The notes below the pieces were generated by a model. The model was given only the letters and a program-made list of their open reading frames with translations, did not search any database and had not been told where the DNA came from. From NCBI GenBank assembly GCA_043748015.1, contig JAYTOA010000141.1, positions 1-62,370 of the forward strand: DNA of 62,370 bases. The letters run 5' to 3'. The stretch comes from JAIBBG01 sp043748015 (GTDB lineage: Bacteria > Bacteroidota > Bacteroidia > Flavobacteriales_D > Sanyastnellaceae). Shown piece after piece: positions 32,497-39,509 of the stretch (positions within the stretch are counted from its first letter, which is position 1; each line of letters begins with the position of its first letter). Both the position numbers and the translations under genes were made by a program.

Positions 32497-34092
32497 ATGA
32501 ATGTGAAATCTTTTGATGTTGTCAATCTGTTGAAACCGGATGTGCTGGTTTGTGATTATCTCAATCAGGAGAAGAAATTGACGCCATTCTTCAATGGAAG
32601 TGTTTCTGAATTGGAATTGATTCACGACGCCGGTTCAATGAATTTTTCTTTGAGCAAAAGGAATGTTCTTGTCGATGTTTTGCATCAGCAATACCGAAAA
32701 ATTACTGTTCACCAAAGTGTAAATGCCAACATTGATTCTTTTCTTGGCAATAAAACTTTCACCGTTTCTACCGGCCATCAATTGTGTCTTCTGACTGGTC
32801 CTTTATACTTTATTTACAAAATCGCCAGTACCATAAAACTTGCCCAAATTCTATCTGAGACCAATCGGGAATTACACTTCGTTCCTGTTTTTTGGATGGC
32901 AACTGAAGATCACGATTTTGAAGAAGTAAATCACGCTTTTCTTTACGATGAAAAAATTGAATGGCAGACGCAACGCAAGGGCGCCGTTGGCGAACTCTCT
33001 TTGGAGTCTTTAAGTTCAACATTGCAATCGTTAGAAACAATACTGAAAATTGATTCAGATAAAAACGACATTCTCAATATCATTCATAATGCTTACAAAC
33101 TCGAAAACCTCGCCGATGCTACAAGATACCTTGTGAATGCACTTTTTGGTCAATACGGACTTGTGATCGTAGATGCAAATCACCGCTCTCTCAAGGCGGA
33201 GTTTATTGATATCTTAAAATCTGAACTTCTATTGTGCACGTCTTTCAACGCAGTCACCGAGACGAACGAAAAGTTGAGTCAGTTAGGATATAAACCAACT
33301 GTAAATCCACGCGCGATCAATCTATTTTATTTGAATGAAGGAATGAGAGAGCGCATTGTTAAATCAGAGGATGATAGCTGGTCAGTTCTAAATACAGATA
33401 TTCGATGGAATCAAACTGAATTGATTGCTCTTTTGCAGGATCATCCGGAAAAATTTAGTCCGAATGTCCTCTTACGCCCTCTATATCAGGAATGCATCTT
33501 ACCCAATCTCGCCTACATCGGCGGTCCGGGAGAATTGGCATATTGGCTTCAACTCAAGTCAACTTTCGATGCGCACAACGTGAAATTTCCAAAGTTGCTT
33601 TTGCGAGATAGCGCAATTCTTTTGAGCGAAAAGGCATCTTCTCTCCTAATGAAGCTGAATTTGAGTTTTGATGAGTTATTTGAGGACGAACACACTATTC
33701 AAAAGCGAATTGTGGGTGGTGATGATGTGTCGTTGGCCGAGGAAAAATCAAATCTGGAATTGTTGATGTCTGTGGTTGCTGAAAAAGTGAAAACCGTTGA
33801 CTCGACTTTAGAAACATCTGTTGGCGCGGATGCCAGGAAAATTATTGGAATGCTCGAGCACCTTGAAAAGAAAATGATTCGCGCGCTGAAGACAAAGGAA
33901 GAAGTGAAACTGAAACAACTCGAAAAACTGCTAATCGAAATTTTTCCGGAGGGTGTATTACAGGAGCGCCATGATAATTTATTTCAGTACAGTACGCAAT
34001 TCGATGGTGATCTGATCGGCGAACTAATATCGCAATTCAACCCGCTGAAAAATGAACTGCATGTCTTTGAATTACCCGTGCGAAAAAGCTAG
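32497..34092 (+). CDS. bshC: Bacillithiol biosynthesis cysteine-adding enzyme BshC
   Basis: A 531-residue cytoplasmic protein of the BshC family, which adds cysteine to glucosaminyl-malate in the last step of bacillithiol synthesis. Family landmarks: TVSTGHQLCLLTGPLYFIYKIASTIKLA, FVPVFWMATEDHDFEEVNHAF, VNPRAINLFYL, ILPNLAYIGGPGELAYWLQLK and a C-terminal helical, probably coiled-coil region (from about 400). Its presence predicts that this organism uses bacillithiol as its low-molecular-weight thiol, as many Bacteroidota do. bshA and bshB are not in the window. The ATG at 32497 leaves 30 nt after the previous gene. Confidence 0.94.
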   Translation: MNVKSFDVVNLLKPDVLVCDYLNQEKKLTPFFNGSVSELELIHDAGSMNFSLSKRNVLVDVLHQQYRKITVHQSVNANIDSFLGNKTFTVSTGHQLCLLTGPLYFIYKIASTIKLAQILSETNRELHFVPVFWMATEDHDFEEVNHAFLYDEKIEWQTQRKGAVGELSLESLSSTLQSLETILKIDSDKNDILNIIHNAYKLENLADATRYLVNALFGQYGLVIVDANHRSLKAEFIDILKSELLLCTSFNAVTETNEKLSQLGYKPTVNPRAINLFYLNEGMRERIVKSEDDSWSVLNTDIRWNQTELIALLQDHPEKFSPNVLLRPLYQECILPNLAYIGGPGELAYWLQLKSTFDAHNVKFPKLLLRDSAILLSEKASSLLMKLNLSFDELFEDEHTIQKRIVGGDDVSLAEEKSNLELLMSVVAEKVKTVDSTLETSVGADARKIIGMLEHLEKKMIRALKTKEEVKLKQLEKLLIEIFPEGVLQERHDNLFQYSTQFDGDLIGELISQFNPLKNELHVFELPVRKS

Positions 34093-34101
34093 GTTGGATG
34101 T

Positions 34102-34518
34102 TTATTTCTTGGGTTGATCCAGATAACTCTGCAAAATAATCGCTGCACTGATCTTATCCAGATTCTCTTTATTGCTTCGCTCAGATTTTTTGAATCCACC
34201 TGTAATCAATGTCTGCAAAGCCATACTGCTCGTAAACATCTCGTTGATACGAACTATTTTCTTATTGGGAAATTGACTCTGCAACTTGCTGGCAAATGCA
34301 GTCTGTAAAAGCGTAATGTCGGATTCTTGTCCATTCAATCGTTTAGCTTCACCCAAAACAATGACTTCAATTTGCTCCTTCAAAAATAATTTCGTGAGGA
34401 ATGTGAAGATGTCATTGGTCGGAATTGTATCCAGAGGCGATCCAATAATTTGTCTGTCATCAGACATTGCAACGCCTGTCCGTTTTGTTCCGTAGTCCAA
34501 TGCAATTACTTTCGGCAT
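34102..34518 (-). CDS. ruvX: Putative pre-16S rRNA nuclease / Holliday junction resolvase RuvX (YqgF)
   Basis: A 138-residue RNase H-fold nuclease involved in 16S rRNA 5'-end maturation and once proposed as a resolvase. The motifs are ALDYGTKRTGVAMSDD (first catalytic Asp), IEVIVLGEAKRLNGQ (Glu), IVRINEMFTSSMA (second acidic site, Glu) and DKISAAIILQSYLD (last Asp). Length is right for the family. ATG at 34518. It converges with bshC (9-nt gap) and is divergent from dapD with a 54-nt shared upstream region. Confidence 0.94.
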   Translation of the reverse strand: MPKVIALDYGTKRTGVAMSDDRQIIGSPLDTIPTNDIFTFLTKLFLKEQIEVIVLGEAKRLNGQESDITLLQTAFASKLQSQFPNKKIVRINEMFTSSMALQTLITGGFKKSERSNKENLDKISAAIILQSYLDQPKK

Positions 34519-34572
34519 GTGTTAATTTGATTGGGTGAAGATGCACCTTTTATTTTTACTTGAAATTCTATT

Positions 34573-35388
34573 ATGAATAATCCGGAAATTTTAATCAACG
34601 CCGCTTGGGATAATCGCGTCTTGCTAAGTGATGAAACTACGCGTGATGCAATAAGATTTGTTATTGAAGAACTTGACAAAGGTCGTCTCCGTGTGGCACA
34701 ACCCGCGGGTGATGAGTGGCAAGTGAATGAATGGGTGAAGAAAGCTGTGATTCTCTATTTCCCGATTCAGGAAATGAAGGTGATGGAAGCAGGACCCATG
34801 GAATTTTATGATAAAATGGAATTGAAACGCGACTACAAGAGTTTGGGTGTGCGCGTTGTGCCGCACGCAATTGCACGTTATGGTGCATATCTCGCATCAG
34901 GTGTAATCATGATGCCTGGCTACGTCAATATTGGTGCGTACGTGGATTCAGGAACGATGGTCGACACGTGGGCAACTGTTGGGAGCTGTGCGCAAATTGG
35001 TAAAAATGTGCACCTGAGTGGCGGTGTTGGAATTGGTGGTGTGCTTGAACCTCTTCAGGCGTCTCCGGTAATAATTGAAGATGGTTGTTTTGTTGGTTCT
35101 CGCTGTATTGTAGTTGAAGGAGTGCGCGTAAGAAAGGAGGCAGTGCTCGGAGCCAATGTGGTGCTTACGAAAAGCACAAAAATTATTGATGTTACCGGCG
35201 CTGAACCTGTGATTTTGGCAGGTGAAATTCCTGAAAGATCTGTCGTGATTCCCGGTAGTTATACAAAGTCTTTTCCGGCCGGTGATTATCAGGTGCCTTG
35301 CGCGCTAATCATTGGTAAAAGAAAAGCAAGCACAGATCTAAAAACTTCGCTCAACGACGCACTGCGCGACTTTAACATCGCTGCATAA
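34573..35388 (+). CDS. dapD: 2,3,4,5-tetrahydropyridine-2,6-dicarboxylate N-succinyltransferase
   Basis: A 271-residue left-handed beta-helix acyltransferase of the succinylase branch of lysine/diaminopimelate synthesis. It transfers succinyl from succinyl-CoA to tetrahydrodipicolinate. Features: WQVNEWVKKAVILYFPI near the N-terminus, PHAIARYGAYLASGVIMMPGYVNIGAYVDSGTMVDTWATVGSCAQIGKNVHLSGGVGIGGVLEPLQ (hexapeptide repeats and active-site region), EDGCFVGSRCIVVEG and a C-terminal LIIGKRKASTD. The size matches E. coli DapD. Diaminopimelate also feeds peptidoglycan. The heptosyltransferase frame begins 10 nt later on the same strand. Confidence 0.95.
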   Translation: MNNPEILINAAWDNRVLLSDETTRDAIRFVIEELDKGRLRVAQPAGDEWQVNEWVKKAVILYFPIQEMKVMEAGPMEFYDKMELKRDYKSLGVRVVPHAIARYGAYLASGVIMMPGYVNIGAYVDSGTMVDTWATVGSCAQIGKNVHLSGGVGIGGVLEPLQASPVIIEDGCFVGSRCIVVEGVRVRKEAVLGANVVLTKSTKIIDVTGAEPVILAGEIPERSVVIPGSYTKSFPAGDYQVPCALIIGKRKASTDLKTSLNDALRDFNIAA

Positions 35389-35398
35389 TATCTGATTA

Positions 35399-36394
35399 CT
35401 GAAAAAAATTCTCGTCATACAAACCGCTTTCATCGGTGATGTCATTCTCGCTACTGCCGTGCTCGAGAAACTGCACGAGCATTTCCCCGATGCCCAGCTT
35501 GATTTCCTCGTGCGCAAGGGCAATGAATCGTTGATGATGAATCATCCATTTGTCGCCAATTGTCTTGTTTGGGATAAGAAAAATAAAAAGTACAGCGGTC
35601 TTTTGATGTTACTCAAACAAATCAGAAAGTCGAAGTATGATTATGTGATCAACTTGCAGAGGTTCGGTGCTTCGGGTTTTCTCACTGGATTTTCAGGAGC
35701 CACGGAAAAAATAGGCTTCGACAAAAATCCTCTTTCTTTTCTTTTCACAAAAAGTATCGCGCATAAGATTGGGAGCAAATCAATTCCCGCTATGCATGAA
35801 GTGGAGCGATGTGTGCAAACGATTGCGCACTTTACTGATGATAGTTTGACGAAACCCAAATTGTATCCTTCGAATGATGACTTTGATAAAGTAATGCCAT
35901 TCACAATCTCTCCATTCATCACTATCAGTCCTGCATCTGTTTGGTTTACCAAACAGGTTCCTGCTTCAGTCTGGAAACAACTTATCGCTCAAATTTCTGA
36001 GTCCAAAATTTTTCTCCTGGGTGCGCCGGGTGATTACGAACTCTGTGATGAAATTAAATCGGCCGGTGGAAATGTTCAGAATCTTGCCGGTGAATTATCA
36101 CTGCTGCAATCTGCAGCGCTCATGAAAAGCGCGGCGATGAATTATACTGGCGACAGCGCGCCAATGCACCTCTGTTCTGCCATGAACGCTCCTGTAACTG
36201 CGGTTTTTTGTAGTACAATTCCTGAGTTTGGTTTCGGTCCTCTTTCTGATATTTCTTTTGTAGTTGAAACACGTGAATTACTCGATTGCCGTCCTTGCGG
36301 ATTGCATGGATACAAAGCTTGTCCGAAGGGTCATTTCAAGTGTTCTTCTATTGTAATCAGCGATCTTATTGCTTCAATGGATTTCAAAAAATAG
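35399..36394 (+). CDS. Glycosyltransferase family 9 (ADP-heptose:LPS heptosyltransferase-like), apparent CTG start
   Basis: A 331-residue GT9 enzyme that would add heptose or a related sugar to the lipid A core. The conserved start of the family, (M)KKILVIQTAFIGDVILATA, is fully encoded from 35399. An in-frame TGA lies 6 nt upstream (35393-35395), and the only codon at the Met position is CTG. The next usable start, GTG 35459, would remove the first beta-strand and the GDVIL donor-site loop. Later motifs: ITISPASVWFTKQVPASVWKQLI, IFLLGAPGDYELCDEI and NYTGDSAPMHLCSAMNAPVTAVF. Either the start codon is CTG or an ATG was mis-read or mutated. It is probably co-transcribed with dapD and the GSCFA gene. 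Confidence 0.88.
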   Translation: MKKILVIQTAFIGDVILATAVLEKLHEHFPDAQLDFLVRKGNESLMMNHPFVANCLVWDKKNKKYSGLLMLLKQIRKSKYDYVINLQRFGASGFLTGFSGATEKIGFDKNPLSFLFTKSIAHKIGSKSIPAMHEVERCVQTIAHFTDDSLTKPKLYPSNDDFDKVMPFTISPFITISPASVWFTKQVPASVWKQLIAQISESKIFLLGAPGDYELCDEIKSAGGNVQNLAGELSLLQSAALMKSAAMNYTGDSAPMHLCSAMNAPVTAVFCSTIPEFGFGPLSDISFVVETRELLDCRPCGLHGYKACPKGHFKCSSIVISDLIASMDFKK

Positions 36395-36403
36395 AACAAC
36401 ATA

Positions 36404-37339
36404 TTGAATTCTTTTAGAACGGAAATACATCCGCACACAACTGATTTTACCATCAATCATCAGGATGGAATCATGCTCAATGGTTCTTGTTTTTCTGAAA
36501 ATATTGGCGCTCTGTTTCAAAGGATGAGATTTAATGTGAATATCAATTCTCATGGCATCATCTTCAATCCTGAATCGCTTGCTTATTCTCTTGATGATTT
36601 GATCAATGTGAATATTTATTCCGAAAGTGATCTCGGTTTTCATAACAACGTTTTTCACAGTATACATCATCACGGCAGATTCAATCATGCTTCAAGTGAT
36701 GTAGTGCTGGAAACGATAAATTCTTCTATTCGTGATGCTTCGCAGCAGTTGCGAAATGCGAAATTGTTGTTTGTTACTTTTGGCAGCGCATGGATTTATC
36801 GTTTGAAAAAATCAAGTGGTGTTGTTGCCAATTGTCACAAATTACCGGGAAGTGATTTCGATAAAAGTCTCATGTCTCATCAGGAAATTGAACATAGATG
36901 GCGGGATCTCTTAAAGAAATTATTTGTCCTTAACGACAAGTTGCAAATTGTTCTGACAGTCAGTCCTGTTCGACACTGGCGAGATGGGTTTTCAGAGAAT
37001 CAATTATCAAAGGCCAATTTGCTGATCGCGGTGAATGCGCTTTGTGTGGAATTCAAGAATGTTCATTATTTCCCGTCCTATGAATTGGTGATGGATGATC
37101 TGCGGGATTACAGATTCTACAATTCAGATATGCTTCATCCGAATGCAACCGCTATAGACTATATCTGGCAGAAATTGGCGCATTGGTGTTTCGACCGGCG
37201 CACAAAAGAGCTCCTTCCGAAGCTTGAGCCTCTTGTTAAATTCATTGAACACAAGCCTATGAATACCGATATCGCAAGGCATTCTGATTTGGTTAAAACG
37301 AAACTGGATGAGATCGTCCGGTTGATCGGTTCGATATAG
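36404..37339 (+). CDS. GSCFA family protein (SGNH-hydrolase-like), TTG start
   Basis: A 311-residue protein named for its N-terminal GSCF(A/S) motif: MLNGSCFSENIGALFQRMRF. Further family signatures are LLFVTFGSAWIYRL, IVLTVSPVRHWRDGFSENQLSKA and YFPSYELVMDDLRDYRFYNSDMLHPNA. The Gly-Ser of GSCF and the late His of MLHPNA fit a SGNH-type esterase or acyl-hydrolase active site, although no substrate is established for the family. The only start near the conserved beginning (NSFRTEIHP) is TTG at 36404, 10 nt after the heptosyltransferase stop. Together these genes look like a short operon after dapD. Confidence 0.88.
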   Translation: MNSFRTEIHPHTTDFTINHQDGIMLNGSCFSENIGALFQRMRFNVNINSHGIIFNPESLAYSLDDLINVNIYSESDLGFHNNVFHSIHHHGRFNHASSDVVLETINSSIRDASQQLRNAKLLFVTFGSAWIYRLKKSSGVVANCHKLPGSDFDKSLMSHQEIEHRWRDLLKKLFVLNDKLQIVLTVSPVRHWRDGFSENQLSKANLLIAVNALCVEFKNVHYFPSYELVMDDLRDYRFYNSDMLHPNATAIDYIWQKLAHWCFDRRTKELLPKLEPLVKFIEHKPMNTDIARHSDLVKTKLDEIVRLIGSI

Positions 37340-37361
37340 TCGGGTGATTCACTTTGCAAAG

Positions 37362-37395
37362 AAAAAAAAAGCCGCCTCTTTAAGAAGCAGCTTTC
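37362..37395 (-). terminator. Intrinsic terminator of the small secreted protein gene
   Basis: On the minus strand a GC-rich inverted repeat (AAAGCTGCTTCTT / AAGAGGCGGCTTT, with a few G-T wobbles) is followed by a run of nine T. It lies 17 nt after the stop of the gene at 37412-37777 and may also end the plus-strand GSCFA transcript. Confidence 0.75.
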
Positions 37396-37411
37396 GATAG
37401 TTCAAACTTTT

Positions 37412-37777
37412 TTACTGTTTCTGACGATCACCGTGTGATTCAACGGTGAATGTTCCGGCTGTTTTGTTTACATGAAATATCAATGCTGCAGAAGTGTTGA
37501 TCATCATGTGGTGTGCACCGGATCCTGTCAATTGTCCATTATTCGCACTAATTGTAAACTCAATATCTGTGAGTTGTAAATTGTTGTCAAACTTCGGTAT
37601 ATATCTGAAATCAATGCCCTCAGCGAGCAACTGTGTGCGCAATTCTGACAATCCCAATCTGGTCGTTTCGTGATGGATGGTAACAGCTATCACTCCATTG
37701 CTGTTGACTATCTGCGCTGATAAACTGCCTCCAATTGCGATGAATATTAGCGCCAATAATGTTTTAAATCGATTCAT
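37412..37777 (-). CDS. Small secreted protein of unknown function
   Basis: A 121-residue protein with a signal peptide (FKTLLALIFIAIGGSLSAQ). The mature part of about 100 residues (IVNSNGVIAVTIHHETTRLGLSELRTQLLAEGIDFRY ... FTISANNGQLTGSGAH) has alternating beta-like strands and no cysteine or recognisable catalytic motif. The wording of the strands suggests a small adhesion or regulatory-type domain, but I recognise no family. The gene has its own downstream terminator and stands alone between two plus-strand groups. A real gene is likely because of the signal peptide and terminator. Confidence 0.7.
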   Translation of the reverse strand: MNRFKTLLALIFIAIGGSLSAQIVNSNGVIAVTIHHETTRLGLSELRTQLLAEGIDFRYIPKFDNNLQLTDIEFTISANNGQLTGSGAHHMMINTSAALIFHVNKTAGTFTVESHGDRQKQ

Positions 37778-37895
37778 TATAATGTGTTGTTGAATATGTT
37801 ACAAGACTAGTGAGAATTTGCCGAAGTTGCCTCATCTACTCGAAAATTACTTGTTTTTGACTTCATCTTAATTTTACGGTCTCTAATAAGTGTTT

Positions 37896-38441
37896 ATGAC
37901 TACAAAGAAAAAGGACAAAATTGCTGGGGAGATTCGAAGTGATCTATTCAGCAGCGACGAGGCAATTGTGCTCCGCGCAATACATCGGTGTCGAGATGAA
38001 GGCAACGCAACTCTGGTGGAGCCGCTCATTGCGTTTTATGCTTCTGATGGCAACGTAGACATGAAGAAGGAAGTAGGGGAGATGCTTAGTACGCTCAAAG
38101 TGTCAAATGTGGAACAATACTTTCTCGATGCTTTGAAGAATCCGGATATGAAGCATATCAGACGTGATATCATCATGTTTATGTGGAGCTCGGATTTGAG
38201 ACCTGTTGAGAATCTATCTCAAATAACTTCGATTGCCCTCGAAGGCAATTTGGAGGAAACTTTGGAATGTCTCACATTGCTTGAGAGTCTGGAAATGCCT
38301 GTTCCGGAAGAAATCATTCTGGAGAATATTACTTTGATCAAGCAGAACAACAACTCAAATGCTTCTCCTGCAGTGAAAAACTTGATTCATACTTACCTCG
38401 GAGTACTTGAAAACATGCGTTTTCAAAGTGATATGGATTGA
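37896..38441 (+). CDS. Conserved-looking cytoplasmic protein, HEAT-repeat-like
   Basis: A 181-residue soluble, acidic, all-helical protein. The pattern RSDLFSSDEAIVLRAIHRCRDEGNATLVEPLIAFY followed by DMKKEVGEMLSTLKVSNVEQYFLDAL and HIRRDIIMFMWSS resembles successive HEAT-like helix pairs. Such repeats usually act as protein-binding scaffolds. There is no signal or membrane segment. ATG 37896 is preferred to GTG 37890, only two codons upstream. Its stop is 13 nt before the TTG start of psuG, so the two are likely co-transcribed. I know no function for this protein type. Confidence 0.72.
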   Translation: MTTKKKDKIAGEIRSDLFSSDEAIVLRAIHRCRDEGNATLVEPLIAFYASDGNVDMKKEVGEMLSTLKVSNVEQYFLDALKNPDMKHIRRDIIMFMWSSDLRPVENLSQITSIALEGNLEETLECLTLLESLEMPVPEEIILENITLIKQNNNSNASPAVKNLIHTYLGVLENMRFQSDMD

Positions 38442-38454
38442 AAACCTTTAACGA

Positions 38455-39360
38455 TTGACAAACATAAATTTTTCTGAAGAAGTGATCGTTGCCCGTAACA
38501 ACGGTCAACCAATTGTTGCGCTCGAAAGCACGATTATTTCTCATGGTATGCCTTTTCCGCAAAACCTGGAAGTAGCACGTGAAGTCGAGAAAACGGTTCG
38601 TGACAATGGCGCAATCCCCGCCACAATAGCAATTCTCAAAGGGCAGATTCACATTGGACTCGATGATGATCAGCTCGAATCATTTGCTTCGCGGAAAGAT
38701 GTAGTGAAATGCAGCAGAAGAGATTTGCCTTTTGTGATTGGGGCGAAGAAGGATGGAGCAACTACCGTTGCCGGCACCATGATCCTGGCCGAAATGGGTG
38801 GCATACGAATATTCGCAACTGGTGGTATAGGCGGTGTACATCGTTTCGCAGAATCTACTTTTGATATTTCTGCTGATCTTCTGGAATTCGCAAGAACCAA
38901 TGTGGCGGTGGTGAGCGCCGGTGCAAAAGCTATCCTCGATTTGCCAAAAACCCTGGAGTATCTCGAAACACAGGGCGTGCCCGTAATCGGCTATTGCACC
39001 GACGTGTTTCCCGCTTTCTACTCAAGAACTTCTTCATTGAAACTAAACATGCGCCTCGATACTCCGCGCGAGATCGCCAATGCGCTCAACGCAAAATGGA
39101 ATCTGAATCTCAATGGTGGTGTCCTCATCGCAAATCCGATTCAGGAAGAATTTTCCTTGGATGAAAAAGTGATGGATGTGGCTGTGAATGCTGCCATTGA
39201 TGAAGCCGCCAGACATGGCGTGACAGGAAAAGAACTCACTCCTTTTCTTTTGCGAAAACTCAATGAGATAACCCAAGGCAAAAGTCAGATAGCAAACAAA
39301 GCGCTTGTACTCAACAATGCGGCATTGGCTGCAAGAATTGCGACAGCAATGACCAAATAA
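38455..39360 (+). CDS. psuG: Pseudouridine-5'-phosphate glycosidase, TTG start
   Basis: A 301-residue PsuG (IndA-like) enzyme that reversibly splits pseudouridine 5'-phosphate to uracil and ribose 5-phosphate, breaking a C-C glycosidic bond. Motifs: PIVALESTIISHGMPFPQNLEVAREVE, IPATIAILKGQIHIGL, DLPFVIGAKKDGATTVAGTMILAEMGGIRIFATGGIGGVHR, VVSAGAKAILDLPKTLEYLETQGVPVIGY and GGVLIANPI. An in-frame TAA at 38449-38451 directly precedes the TTG at 38455, so translation must begin at this TTG or a later non-ATG codon. The usual partner, pseudouridine kinase PsuK, is not adjacent. Confidence 0.93.
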   Translation: MTNINFSEEVIVARNNGQPIVALESTIISHGMPFPQNLEVAREVEKTVRDNGAIPATIAILKGQIHIGLDDDQLESFASRKDVVKCSRRDLPFVIGAKKDGATTVAGTMILAEMGGIRIFATGGIGGVHRFAESTFDISADLLEFARTNVAVVSAGAKAILDLPKTLEYLETQGVPVIGYCTDVFPAFYSRTSSLKLNMRLDTPREIANALNAKWNLNLNGGVLIANPIQEEFSLDEKVMDVAVNAAIDEAARHGVTGKELTPFLLRKLNEITQGKSQIANKALVLNNAALAARIATAMTK

Positions 39361-39497
39361 TTCTCCTCCGCATACAAGTTTCGATTCGCAATTCTACGAT
39401 ATGGCTTCGCGAAATTTTGATTGAGCTTTAATGTGAATTCTGCATTGAATACTCTTTTTTTTCGGTGCTTCACCATTATTTCTTGAATCCCAATCAT

Positions 39498-39505
39498 TAT
39501 CTTCG
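39498..39505 (+). promoter_or_regulatory. Putative -7 element TATCTTCG upstream of the E1 gene
   Basis: TATCTTCG matches the local TAnnTTyG pattern and ends 4 nt before the ATG at 39510. The preceding 137 nt between psuG and this box hold no open frame of note. Confidence 0.35.
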
Positions 39506-39509
39506 CACC

